From positions 103,569,547 to 103,633,546 of the forward strand of contig CM028377.1 in the NCBI GenBank assembly GCA_013146195.2: a stretch of 64,000 bases of DNA, in the 5' to 3' direction. The notes beneath the pieces were generated by a model. The model ran no database searches, had not been told where the DNA came from, and worked only from the letters and a program-made list of their open reading frames with translations. The translations under genes and the position numbers were made by a program. This DNA comes from Codonopsis lanceolata. Lineage: Eukaryota > Streptophyta > Magnoliopsida > Asterales > Campanulaceae. Shown piece after piece: positions 32,580 through 43,340 of this stretch; position 1 is the first letter of the stretch, and each line of letters begins with the position of its first letter.

Positions 32580-34165
32580 GGGGAGCCACGGTTAAAGCTT
32601 CGGCATCAGGAGTGGCCTCCAGTTCCACTTACAGTTGGGAAACGACCTCGTCTACCTGGGCCTGCTTCTCCGCCCGCTTCGCCTCGATCAGGCTACATAC
32701 ATTGACGGCCAGCTTAGTGGGAGGAATCCATGGCTCCAGCCTGTCATCAACATCATCTCGAGCAAGGGCATCCAGCTCGCCCTGGGTATAAGGCATAAGG
32801 TGATGCAAACTCTGAGCTTCCGAGCAGTACGAGTCGAGTAGAGACCAATCCGCTATTATTGGCATCTCAACTGTAATGGTACCAGCGAGCGTGCGCAAGA
32901 TATGGTTGGTACCAACTATGTAATATAGGAAAATCTCTTTGCTCACATGGGAGGCTTAGGCGGGTGAGGCCACAAAGTCTTTCACCGCCTTCACCTTCGC
33001 CGCTTCCAGCTGCTCAGAAAACAAGGCCATGGCCGCTGCATTCTTGGCCGCCTGAGCCTTGAGGGTGTCCAGCTTCGTTTGCAATTGTGTCCGCTACAAG
33101 ACCAAGGCATTCTCTGTTGCCAGGGACTTCTTGTGCTGCTCGACAAGGGAAATCTTCTCCTCGGCCAGAGCTTGGTTATTTGCTTCAAGCTTCTTGGCTG
33201 AAGCCTCACTCTTCTTCAGCGATTTACCCAGAGCAGCAATACGCTTTACACTTGCTTCACCGAGCTCGGCTCACTTTTCTAAGACTCAACCTTCTTGCGG
33301 GCATCCATCTCTTCGATATAGCGATCATAGAGATTAGTGCAAGTAGAGGAGATTTGCAAAACAAACATAAGAAGCATTCAAAATAGATCAGAAAACAAAA
33401 ATTATCAACATAGAAAAATATCACAAGAATATACCTCGCCCAGGTTAAGCCCGACATGTCCGATCAGAACATGATCGATGGTATCCTGGTCATGTGTGAC
33501 GTTCTCCTGCAAGAGCCGCTTTACAATACCCTTGCCCACTAGCTCTGTCGGGCTCCCGTGAACGGTCAAATCGATGTGCCCCAAGTTAGGGCCCTCAGAG
33601 AGCCCGCTCACAATAGCCCGGGAGACACTAACTATGGTCGGCATCTCAAAGCCAGGAAGTAGCCACGGCTTCGAAGAATCTTTGGCAGGATAGGGTGTCG
33701 TAGCAATAAAGCCCGGGCCACAGTCAGCGAGGGGAGGAGGGGCAGCGGTAGATAGCATCGGTCTCGCCTGCAACTGTCCGAGCGGGAAGGAGCTCAGTGA
33801 TCTTCTACGCCGCCGTAGGTTTTTTGGCCGGAGGGCCGAATGTGACAGTGGGAATAGCCTGAGGTGGCTTGCTCGCCAGAGTGGCCACTCTCCTACTCTC
33901 CCCTGCCTCGAGCTTTTCGAGTTGCGTAATGGTCATCATGCTGCATAAAAAAGAAAAAAGTTAATACAACAATTACAAAGGCAAGAAGAAAAATAGCAAG
34001 TAAAGTGAAATATCGACCAGGGGCGGCTGAGTAGGCAGAAGTACAATCATTTACGAGTCTTCGGCATTCGAGACAGTCGGCACAGAAGTTCTTCCCATGA
34101 TAGCCACCCCAGTAAACATGGGCTTCCTCGGGCTTAAAGGTGCACAAAGGCTCGACCCCAGGCAC
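32580..34165 (-). pseudogene. Antisense additional ORF of the Tat element, intron-bearing, coiled coil
   Basis: On the strand opposite to pol, coding-like segments read 34165 to 34018, then an intron with GT at 34017 and a T-rich TATGCAG acceptor (33941-34017, 77 bp), then 33940 to about 33430 (HDQDTIDHVLIGHVGLNLGE), a probable second intron starting GTATATTC, and a long Ala/Lys/Glu/Leu-rich coiled coil with heptads (33250-32960). It ends with a frame at 32629-32946. Some Tat/Grande-type elements are known to carry an extra antisense gene between pol and the 3' LTR; position, strand and introns fit that. Stops show decay. Function unknown. Confidence 0.55.
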
Positions 34166-34224
34166 TGCAGTTCAAAGAACTCCGGCCAGTCGCAAGTTTT
34201 TGGGATTACAAACCAATCCCCCTC

Positions 34225-34600
34225 TGATTCCTATTAAGGATACGTGGGACACCTACTACGGTAGGTCCGACCATCCCCAAATGTTTTTACCTTCGAACTA
34301 CATTTGTCGATTCCTATCAAGGATATGTAGGACGCTTGCTACGGTATGTCCGACCATTCCAAAATATTTTTACCTTTGAACTATGTTTGGTTTGATTTCT
34401 AATAAGGATACGTAGGACGCCTACTACGGTAGGTCTGACCATCCCAAAATATTTTTACATTTGAACTACGTTTGGTCTGATTCCTATTAAGGATACGTAG
34501 GACACCTACTACGGTAGATCCGACCATCCCAAAATGTTTACTTTCGAACTATGTTTGGCTTGATTCCTATTAGGGATACATAGGACGCCTTCACAGTAGG
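34225..34600 (+). repeat. Five tandem copies of an ~84-bp unit with GGATACGTAGG
   Basis: GGATACGT or a variant occurs at 34238, 34321, 34406, 34491 and 34574. Each unit also has GAACTACGTTTGG and CGGTAGGTCCGACCAT. A single copy of the block precedes the LTR at 24287, so this array marks the 3' end of another Ogre-type element. Confidence 0.9.
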
Positions 34601-34609
34601 CCCAACCAT

Positions 34610-35035
34610 GTTTTTTTTCGTTTTTTTTTTCTTTTGAAATTGGAAGTCTATTCTTATTGACGACGTTCGTTTACTCGTAAACTACGTCGTCAAGGGGCTT
34701 TATAAACACCCAAATTTCATACCCCTAATTTTTATTGTCCTATAATTATCGGAAAATGGACTAATAATTATTTTTTATATATTTCAGGGGCAAAACGCCA
34801 AAAGGGCTAAATAGAGGGCTCAAAGGATAGAAGGAAACAAGTAAAGGGGCAAAGTGCACAAAATTGAAAGAGGAAGAAGATATCAGGTGCGATACATGCC
34901 CAATCTGGCACGACGCTCAGAATTACGTGCAACATGCGTGCAACGCACGTGCACTTGCAAGTACTCATAATAGTATAAACAATACTTGATTGATCACACA
35001 TATCTCCAACTCTCAAGGGAAATGTTTGGGATTAA
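34610..35035 (+). repeat. 3' end and LTR start of a further Ogre-type element (fragment)
   Basis: GACGACGTTCGTTTACTCGT and CAAGGGGCTT precede TATAAACACCCAAATTTCAT at 34701, parallel to the polypurine tract and LTR start at 24270-24300, with TG changed to TA. The LTR is cut off by about 35035, where minus-strand gag sequence begins. Confidence 0.55.
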
Positions 35036-35154
35036 ACCAATAAACAAATCATTACCGTTAGGGTCCCATGAGCCATTTGCTGGGAATAAGTATTTGAAGG
35101 ATCAAGGGGAAGGTAGTTTTTCTGGTTATGGTAAAGACATTTAGGTGAAGGAGT

Positions 35155-35574
35155 TCAGGGTTGGTTTCTGGGAGGTGGATTGAGGTTATAAGCATTTGGA
35201 ATAATACCACCTTGGGAAATAGGGTTGATATTTGGTTGAAGGCTAGTACTTGGTTGCTTTTTGGAGGCTTGGAAAATGATATTTTTTGTGGTATCAGGAC
35301 AGTTTATTTCAGGAAGGAAAGAAGTATCGGGAGCAAACTTTGGGCTTTTAAATTGTTGAGAGATAGTGGCAAAGGTTTCTGCAAAACTTGCCAAAAGATT
35401 GCCAACCACTTGGTTTGTCACCTTTTCCACATAGGCATCCAATTCATTTTTTAGCCAGATTTCAAATCCAGAAGGAGGTGCGTACTCCGAAGTTTCTTTT
35501 TCTGGTTCCCGACCGTTCTGCTCATTGCTGGTCCCAATCATAGTTTGTTTATTTTTAGTGGTCATACTGCTCAA
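35155..35574 (-). pseudogene. N-terminal gag fragment of the minus-strand Ogre-like element
   Basis: The 139-residue frame starts at an ATG at 35574. It has an acidic start, the helix WLKNELDAYVEKVTNQVVGN and a proline/asparagine/glutamine-rich tail. The helix corresponds to the WLDQNLGAHVDRLLSQIANL segment in the 15-19 kb array, which supports both assignments. The capsid core is absent because the element is truncated. Confidence 0.65.
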
Positions 35575-36845
35575 ATTTGTACCCTCTGCACTGATTCTGC
35601 CCTTTTTCTGGTCTAACCCCGATACTTTCTGATCTGATCTCTATGCTTGTATCCCGTATCAACCGACCAGTACTATCTCTGCCTTTCTAAACCTGGGCCA
35701 GGTTTCTGAGGAAAAGGGGTTTGAAGGCATCAGAAAAGATTGGCTGAAGGCTTTCTGGGTTTTGGAGTACAGCGTGCCTTTATTAATATTTTTTATTATT
35801 ATTCGTTTTCCCTACAATTGATCGGACAAGCACCCGCTTTGTTTTGACGGTCTCAGGACTATTCTTGGAATAGTGGATTCTTTCTCCAGAGTATAGGACC
35901 CTCGTATTCCACCTGCCTTTCGACTCCCCAAGATCGGACTGATCTCAGGCGAAGGGCCTATATTCTTTCCGGGATCCACCATTCAAAATGGTCTAGGTCG
36001 AACATCAAAAATTATTAGTCAGCCCCTGTGTATACTTTTATTCATACCTCTTCTTTTTCTTTTTTTTGCTTTGCTTTTTTTTTGCTTTTTTGTTTTTCAT
36101 AGGGACTGGCCAATGATTTAGAAATGTAAAAACCGATCGGTCCATGAAGTGTCCTGAGAATCTATATGCAATTTAACGTTGGCTGGTGCAGGGGGTAAGC
36201 TGGCCATGGTGTAGGGTAGCAATTCGGAATATTTCTATATGCGTGCACGTGTGTGCGGTATCTAGAAAACAGTAAAATCTTTTTTTTTCATATACAAAAC
36301 AGTAAATAAACAGATATGACCTTTCTTACTGTTTTTTGTAGATTTTCTCGGCTTTTTTATTTTGAGAGTGAGCAAACAACCATTCAGATCAAGAAATAGA
36401 AAGAAAAGTGGGGAATCTATCTATTCCTATTAATTACATATTGGTCCTAGTCCCCAAAATAAAATGACAGAATGAAAGAATATGTACATATTTTTTTTTG
36501 TACGATAAAAATAAAGCAAGCAAAATAAAAATATAAAGCAGAATAAAGCAATAACAAAATAAAACCCCAGCCCTTTTGTTATGCTGCCCGGAAATCTATT
36601 TTTTGTTTTTTGTTTTTTTGTAAATATACCTGTAATGGTAACTGGAACGAAACTGCTGCAAGAGGAGGATCATATCCACAAATATATACATAGATATAAA
36701 AGAATGCAATATTTAAAATGTTAAAGAAATATAATAAGCATATTTTAGCCAGAAACTAAAGAAAACTGATTTTTCCTTCTTTTTTTTTTTTTTGTGAAAA
36801 CTAAGTCTAGCCCTCAATTTTATTTTCTTTAAAATAAAAACGACG

Positions 36846-36863
36846 TCCCCAGCAAAGTCGCCA
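36846..36863 (-). other. tRNA-Arg-type primer-binding site
   Basis: The minus strand reads TGGCGACTTTGCTGGGGA, close to the primer site TGGCGACTC-GCTGGGGA known for Ogre elements (from memory). It starts three bases after the LTR end. Confidence 0.75.
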
Positions 36864-36866
36864 CTA

Positions 36867-38592
36867 TGAGTGCCCCGGAACACTCCCGGACCCCGCACGC
36901 CCTTTTTTAGGGGAACGCGGGTTGCGGAAGGACATCACTCTTTTCATTCTCTCCCTTGTTTAGTGGAAGACGAAATTAAAAGTGCAAAAAGAGTGTTGTC
37001 GAAAGCTCGTTGAATATGCCTCGGCCACTGAGTGTGCTTTAGTCCACTATAAGTGCTTTGGATTTCTCCGTAGCTCATCCTCCCTTATTTAGGGGAAAAC
37101 AAGATACAAAAACACATCACCCTTTTCATTCTCATCTTCCCTTGTTTAGGGAAAACAGAAAAGTGCAAAAAAGGATGTTGCGAAGGCCTGTGGGAACACG
37201 CCCTGCCTCATTGTGGATTGATTGTACATTCTGGATTACTATGAGTGCTTTGGGTTTTTCGTAGCTCATCCTCCCTTGTTTAGGGAAAACAAAATACAGA
37301 AAGTGCATCATCCTTTTCATTCCTATCGTCCCTTGTTTAGGGGAAAACGGAAAAGCGCAACAAAAAAAAAAGTTGCGGGCCTCACTGTAATCCAAAATGT
37401 TATAACAGAGTCGCCATCTTTATTTTAAGGAGAAATAAAGAAAAACAAAAAATAACCAGAGTTTGTAAAAAGGGGTTCGGAGGCTAAGTTACGAGGTGGA
37501 AAGGTGTTAGACACTCAACTCGCCCTTTCGGTCTCAAAAAAAGTTTTTGGCTAAAATATGCTTTTATTATATTTATCTAGCAAATGAAATAAAGCATTTA
37601 AACAGATATATTCGTATCTACATTATTTACAGACTTGGAACCGCTTCCTTCCAGTAATTACAAATACATTTATAAATATTTGGCCATAATAATGGCTCTT
37701 TTTAGTGTTATTTTCTATAGAAATCCGGGCGGTATAACTGCTTATATTTTTACATTGGGCCGGTTTGAAAATAACACTTTTTTATATAACCTCTTAAAGG
37801 CTTACCTTTAAGAGCGTAGGTTGTTCTCGCTCTGTCCTTCCGGGAGAGGGAGTCTTTTGCTGTTATTGTGATTCGGGCAGCGTAACTGCTTCCGAAAGCT
37901 GCTTTCTGGCACTGTGAAATGGGCGGAGCAACTGCTTATGTTTTTGTTGTTGTTTGTTTGCTGTTGGCGGAAATCGAGCAGAGCAACTGCTTGCTTCTGA
38001 CGGATTTGGCCTCTGGATTCGGGCAGAGTAACCGCTCTTTTTTAGATTTTTGGACCGGGAAAGTAGGGTGAAATCCTAGCTGGAAGGCTAAGGTTCACTT
38101 TGACCGGTTGGATTTAAGTTTGGAGGAGATTTAACGGAGCTTCAAGGCTTATAGGAGGAGGGGTACTCTCTCTCTCTCGCTCATTGCGTAAACTGAACGC
38201 GCTTCTTAACTGTGTGAACTGTGTGCGGAGTGAATCATGAATGAATTCACGGAGTGGGGATCCCGTTGGCATTTTGAGTTTTCTTTCTGTGCTTCATCGG
38301 CTACTACGCACATAGGAGAGTGTACCGAAGGCAAAGTGCTATAGTGCACAATCACTATTTAGGCGCCACCCACATGAGAAGTGGGCACCGTGCCTGGTTC
38401 CTCTATGGGTGGCGTCTGGTTCCAATTTTATGCCTATTTTTGACACTTTGACCCCTGCATTTCACTGTTTTACGCATCATGCTTTTCCTTTTACATTTTC
38501 AAACCCTGTAACTTGACATTTGTTAAGTTTTAACAGGTCTTGATATCACATGTCATGTCACATACCAGGGGTACGAAATTGGGGTGTCTACA
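36867..38592 (-). repeat. 5' LTR of the minus-strand Ogre-like element, about 1.73 kb
   Basis: The minus strand starts TGTAGACACCCC at 38592 and ends GGGGCACTCA at 36867, followed by the primer-binding site. The first 250 bases match the LTR at 24287 closely. It is longer than that copy (1726 against 1365 bases), partly because of an internal duplication at 37040-37400. Its right edge cuts into Mutator-like transposase coding sequence. Confidence 0.85.
37040..37400. repeat. Two tandem copies of a ~192-bp segment inside the LTR
   Basis: GTAGCTCATCCTCCCTT recurs about 192 bases apart (near 37070 and 37262), each followed by a TTTAGGGGAAAAC-type motif, a CATTC segment and a second TCCCTTGTTTAGGG. 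The spacing equals the 192-bp unit at 13411, but the sequences are unrelated. Confidence 0.8.
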
Positions 38593-38988
38593 GGGGGGAG
38601 TATAGGAGATGCTTTTGGAGTATTGACATGTCTTGCACAGTAGATCAATTCAAAGCAGAATTTGAAGTCTTGAAGAATTCAAACAAGCAGGCTGCTAAAG
38701 ATCTTGTGAGACAGATCCTATTCATTGGTCAAAGACCTATTTTGACACATATTCAAAGGTAGACAATATTGAAAACAATATTGCAGAGACATTCAATGGT
38801 AGTATAATAGATGCAAGGTCTAGACCTCTTATATACATGCTTGAGGAGATTAGGTTGGCTATGATGGTCAGAATTCAAAAAAGAAAGGATTAGATTTCAA
38901 AATATGGCCATAATATTTGTCCAAGGATCAGAAAGAGGATGGAGAAAAGTATGGAAGTTGTTAAGCATTGATATGTGGAGATGAATTT
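38593..38988 (+). pseudogene. MULE transposase, central part
   Basis: Encodes QFKAEFEVLKNSNKQAAKDL, then after a frame change near 38715 DNIENNIAETFNGSIIDARS and LIYMLEEIRLAMMVRIQKRK. The NxxETFNxxIxxAR and LLEEIR signature lies in MULE transposases between the catalytic domain and the SWIM finger. A stop follows KRKD. The upstream DDE part is missing. The frame runs up to the LTR insertion. Confidence 0.85.
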
Positions 38989-40016
38989 TGTGGCACCCCG
39001 ATCCTTCGTTAGCTTGATTTGCGAGCAATACTTGCACTTCTTCCTTTGTTGGCTGCTTGTTTGGTTTGCGAGAGAGAGTCTAGATGTGTATGAGAGACCA
39101 TATTAAGACCAAAACACTATTAAGAGATCCCATATAGTTGTTGACTTACTAAAGTCACAAGTCGTGACTCGACGATAGTCGGAATGCGACGCGATTGAGA
39201 GTTTGCTTGCGTTTTGTGTTCGTGACCTCGGTTTGGTCCTAGACCTTTACATGATGATTGATTAACATGTTTAGATGTATTAGGCTTCAAGTTGGAGGTG
39301 TTCCTTAAGTCTATTGATGATTTGGAAGCTTTGGGGATAACATTAGTCTCTATCGCGTAGTTCGGGATTGAGTCGTGTAATCGTCTCTCCTTTGGAGTTC
39401 TTATTCTCCTAGTTGTTATTCAACTTTCTAGAAGTATTCAAGCTTATTTATTTAGCCTTTAGACTTGCCTTAAAGTCTCCTTTCATTGCGCATTCGATTG
39501 CTAGTTCATTCGTCATTTCGGTTGCACGTTGTTGCACCTTGTTCCGGTTTTGCTCCGAGTTGTTTCGGGGGTTGTTTGTGGGAGTTCTAGGCCTACTTTG
39601 ATTGGGGTTTGAACCTTGTTTGGTTTGGTTGAGTGTTTGGGGTCATTTGGGGTTGAATTCTAAGCCCTTTTTGGTCTGGGAGGCTTGCGGCCGCAAGGGG
39701 GAAGGACCTTGCCCCCGCAAGGTCATCAGAAATTGTCCAAGGTTGGTGCCGAGGAGCATGTGGCCTCATGGCTTGGGGGACCATGCGACCGCAAGGTGCC
39801 CCGACTCTGCCTTGCCCTATTTTGTGATTTGACGAGAAATACCTATCCTACCCTCATCAAACCCCCTCCAAACCCTTCCTAACCTCCCATACTAAGTCCT
39901 AATCATGTGCTAACATTAGTTAGAAGTTAATTAAGGTTAGATTAGTGAGTGATTACTCCTAATCTTTACTAATTGTACTAGGGAAATCCCTATTGTGCCC
40001 TCTTTACTTTTGGGGG

Positions 40017-40024
40017 TATAAATA
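40017..40024 (+). promoter_or_regulatory. TATA box in the 3.8-kb solo LTR
   Basis: GGGGGTATAAATACCC occurs about 1030 bases into the LTR. Downstream lies a GAGCTAGGTAAGTTAC sequence at about 40250 that resembles a splice donor. Confidence 0.6.
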
Positions 40025-40439
40025 CCCAAACCCATTTGAGAATTCAGAAATCCTCCTCATTTCTCCCCTTCCTTCATACGTATTAGAGAGAGAAAGAGTT
40101 CTTGGGGGTTTTTGAGCCCTAGCCTTCTTCTTCCTTCGATCCACGAAGATCCAACCGTCGGATTGCCTTCAAACTTCGGATTCTTGAAGCCCTCGACGAG
40201 TAGAACAAGTTCACCGATCGGATTTTTGTTCTTTGGAGTTTTCATCCGAGCTAGGTAAGTTACTTTCTTTTGATTTTGGTTCATTGGCCCTAAGGAAAAC
40301 AACCTATGTGCTATTTGTGGGCAATGAACACTTGGTATGCTATGTATGCCCATTTTGGGGATTTTTGGAAGTATGAACTTGTTAGTATCATGAATATGAT
40401 GATTTGAATGGTACTATGTGTTGTAATAAATGGGTTATG

Positions 40440-40870
40440 ATTTATGTTGAGTTTGTATGAATTTTAGGGCTTGAGAATCAAGCCCGAATTATTAGGGAAA
40501 TTGTTATTAATCGAAGTAGGTGTAAATGTTGAGATTGATGAAATGAGTAAAGAATGGAACTTAGTAATAAGACTCGATGGAGTCATTATAAGTTCAATAA
40601 TGTGTTAATGAACTCGGGTTGAAGTCATACGACATTTGGGTTCCGTTTGACTATGATTATGACGAGTTATATGGATTTTTAGGCTTGGGAATCAAGCCTA
40701 AATGAATTTTGGGATTTTGTTGTATATTTGAATAAAGTGTTAAATTGTGGGTTTATGAAACACATAAAGAATGAAATGTAGAATTAAGACTTAACGGAGT
40801 CGTTGTAAGGTCAATAATATAATAATGGGCTTTGGGTTGAAACCCTACGATGTTCGGGTTTTGGTTGGTT
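40440..40870 (+). repeat. Imperfect tandem duplication of ~215 bp within the solo LTR
   Basis: GGGCTTGAGAATCAAGCCC at about 40467 recurs as AGGCTTGGGAATCAAGCCT at 40681. Following segments (AAGAATG, a CG-GGAGTC motif, GGGTTGAA) keep the same order and spacing. Each unit contains a small GGCTTG/CAAGCC palindrome. Confidence 0.75.
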
Positions 40871-42796
40871 ATGTTTGTGCGCACCCGAGCATATCAAATT
40901 GTGTCCAATTGTGACACCCATGTTATGGATACTTATTGGGGATTATTTAGAGCGTGCTCGTTAGAGCACGGAGCATTAGAGACCAACCTATGGTCTCGAG
41001 TACTATTTAATAATGATTATTGAATGAATTCTCTCTAGGGAATTTAGTCGCGTGTACATGAAAACACTTGCGGGATTTGGACTACGGGGTAGTCCTGTCA
41101 TTCATGAGAATGGTTTTGAGGATGTCAATTATATACGACGATTAGGACTATGGTTGAGTCTGGATATGCTTTTATGTATAGACTAAACACTAAGTCTTGA
41201 TTTATGATTGTTCTTAGACTAAAATAATAGTCTTTGGTTTAATCTCGAGTAGAGGACTATAGTAGACCTCACATTGTGATTTCTTGAGCTTATATGTTAC
41301 TCTTGATTGGGTGATGACTTGAGGATTATGAGTACCTCAATATATGGTTCTTGGACTAAACTCATAAGTTAATTGGATTTGTTACGTACGTGCAAATATG
41401 TGCATTGTTAGATTGGTGTGTAGAGCTTTATGACCTACTTGATTTGATGAGTCCGCTCTTGTCGGACTTGGTTCTTGTTTGAGCATGCGAGTAAATATCT
41501 ACTTGTGCATTGCATATAAGTCCAGCTGGCATTATTTGGATTGGTTTTTATAGGTCAGGGTAGGACGATACATCGCCTATACGAATCGTAAGATTCGTAT
41601 TCGCTATGGATCGCCGTACCTGGGACCTCACACACCCTCCACTGTTGGCCCTAGTGGGGAAGTTAGCCCATCTCGTAACCAATAGAGCGAATGAATTATG
41701 CTAAACTAGACTGAGAAAGGATTGCCCTTGAGGTGTAGCTGCTCAGTATGTCGATGTAATCACGAGCATCGATGGTACAACCAGTTTAACATTGTGTATT
41801 GCAGGAGCAGCACAACGACACCAATTGGGTATCTTCTCTATCCCTTATGTGGCTTTCTACAAGCACTTATATGAAAGATAATGTGCAGTGTGGTTTATGA
41901 AGTTTATGTACCTTGGTGACTTAGCATATGTTCATTATTGGTATACTAATATGATACCATGATTCTTTTATATGCTATGCATTATGCCATGTCATGCTAT
42001 GCCATACAATTGCATTTAGTAGCTTGCTGGGTCATTATGACTTTGTTTTCCTTACTTTGTGCAGTGAGCTCGTTAGTACGCGTTGCGGTTGCGGACTGGT
42101 GATTTCTAGCAGGTGGTCTTCCTAACGATAGCTTGGATTTATTATTGTATTTATTCATCTTGTGAGATACGGATGTAAAGTTATATAAACTTTACTTGGG
42201 TAGTTATGTCAGTATTTTATTATCGCATTAATTTGGGAGCCGACTTGTTTGGTCGAGCTGTTGTATTTATTTAGAAGTTATTCTGTCGTCTTCCCGAGCA
42301 AGGTTTTAGCTCGCGTATTCTAGTATTGTTTGTTGTTGTTATCTTCGACAATTTTAGTCGTGAGATCTTGGTTTAGTTGTTTAGCATTTGAAATATTATT
42401 CTTGTAGTCGAATTGTCCCTCTGGCATGTTATAGCCGTTAAGTGGTTGCTTATCAGGTTGGGTTCTTGTTGGTTCGCCGGCCTTTGGTTACCGATGGTTT
42501 GTTGCCCGTGCGCAATGTTGCGTCATGCGCGTCGTAGATTTGTCGAGAGATAGTTGTCTCTCAGCCTTGCGTTCCTTGATTTAGGATTAAGGGCTTGGGT
42601 TCCACTTATGATTTGCTTCCGCGGATTTGAGTTTGGTAGTTCTATTTTTCCGTTATGGCTTTACATTCCTATTTCGAGCTTGTTGGCTCAGTTTTGACTT
42701 GCACCATTATGCTTAGCACGTGCTTTTCCGTTGCTTAGCTTGTCTTGGTGGCACGACCTTTGGATTCTGCATTGGAGTCCGGGTCGGGTCGCCACA

Positions 42797-43340
42797 AATT
42801 TGAAGTTAGGCATGTGAAGGATGCATTTAGTGTTAACATTAGGGAGAGGACTTGTCATTGTAGAGAATGGGATCTAAGTGGCATTCCTTGCACTCATGCT
42901 ATGGCAGCCATATACAAGATTGGTCAAGATCCAGAAAATTTCTCCAACTGGTACAAGAATGAAACTTTTGTTAGTACTTATTCCCATCTCCTAAATGCCA
43001 TCTTTGGTGAGAATCAATGTCCAAGATCATCTCAGCAGCCTCTTCAACCACTACCAAACAACAAGATGCCTGGTAGACCAAAGAAATGTAGGGTTAAAGA
43101 CCCTAATGAAGAAAAAGAAGAAGCGAAAAGCTAGTCAAGATCCAAACATCTTGACTAAAAAGGGAATAGAAATCACCTGTAGGTAATAAGTTGCATTTGT
43201 TGTACTTAATTTACATAATATTCCTAAATTGAACTTCTTGTATAAACTTGCATTTGTCTCAAACTTTCAGGTTTTGTAAGGAAAAAAGGCATAATAGTAG
43301 GTCATGAAAATAGCCTAAGGAGGCAACTGCAAGAGGGGAG
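42797..43340 (+). pseudogene. MULE transposase C-terminus: SWIM finger and split zinc knuckle
   Basis: The frame from 42745 enters MULE sequence at 42797 and encodes FEVRHVKDAFSVNI, then the SWIM-type finger CHCREWDLSGIPCTHAMAAI (C-x-C...C-x-H), and a GRPKK basic stretch. After a frame change near 43110 the reading is KKGIEITC up to a GTAATAAG donor at 43187. An intron ends in AACTTTCAG at 43271, and the next exon gives FCKEKRHNSRS before a stop. So a C-terminal CCHC knuckle is divided by an intron and damaged at its last cysteine. Confidence 0.88.

Larger units (their letters stand above)
35040..36863 (-). mobile_element. 5' internal region of a minus-strand Ogre-like element
   Basis: From the primer-binding site (36846-36863) leftward there is about 1.3 kb of A/T-rich leader and then the start of gag. 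The element is cut at about 35040, so everything downstream of N-terminal gag is missing. Its LTR is at 36867-38592. Confidence 0.7.
38989..42796 (+). repeat. Solo LTR, 3808 bp, probably Tekay/Del-type chromovirus, TSD AATTT
   Basis: It starts TGTGGCACCCC and ends GGGTCGCCACA, with short inverted termini (TGTGGC/GCCACA), and is flanked by AATTT at 38984-38988 and 42797-42801. No gag-pol, primer site or internal LTR copy is visible, so the full insert is one LTR. Its length and its TGTGGCACCCC and GGGTCGCCACA ends fit long chromovirus LTRs of the Tekay/Del group. A TATA box lies at 40017. Open frames inside it are not genes. Confidence 0.8.

Noticed and set aside
37385..37430. A second primer-site-like motif (GATGGCGACTCTGTT) on the minus strand
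   Set aside because: The same motif is present in the LTR copy near 31182, where no primer site should occur, so it is part of the LTR. The true site is at 36846-36863.
39413..40353. Several open frames of 60-100 codons
   Set aside because: All lie inside the 3.8 kb solo LTR and show no domain or codon signal.
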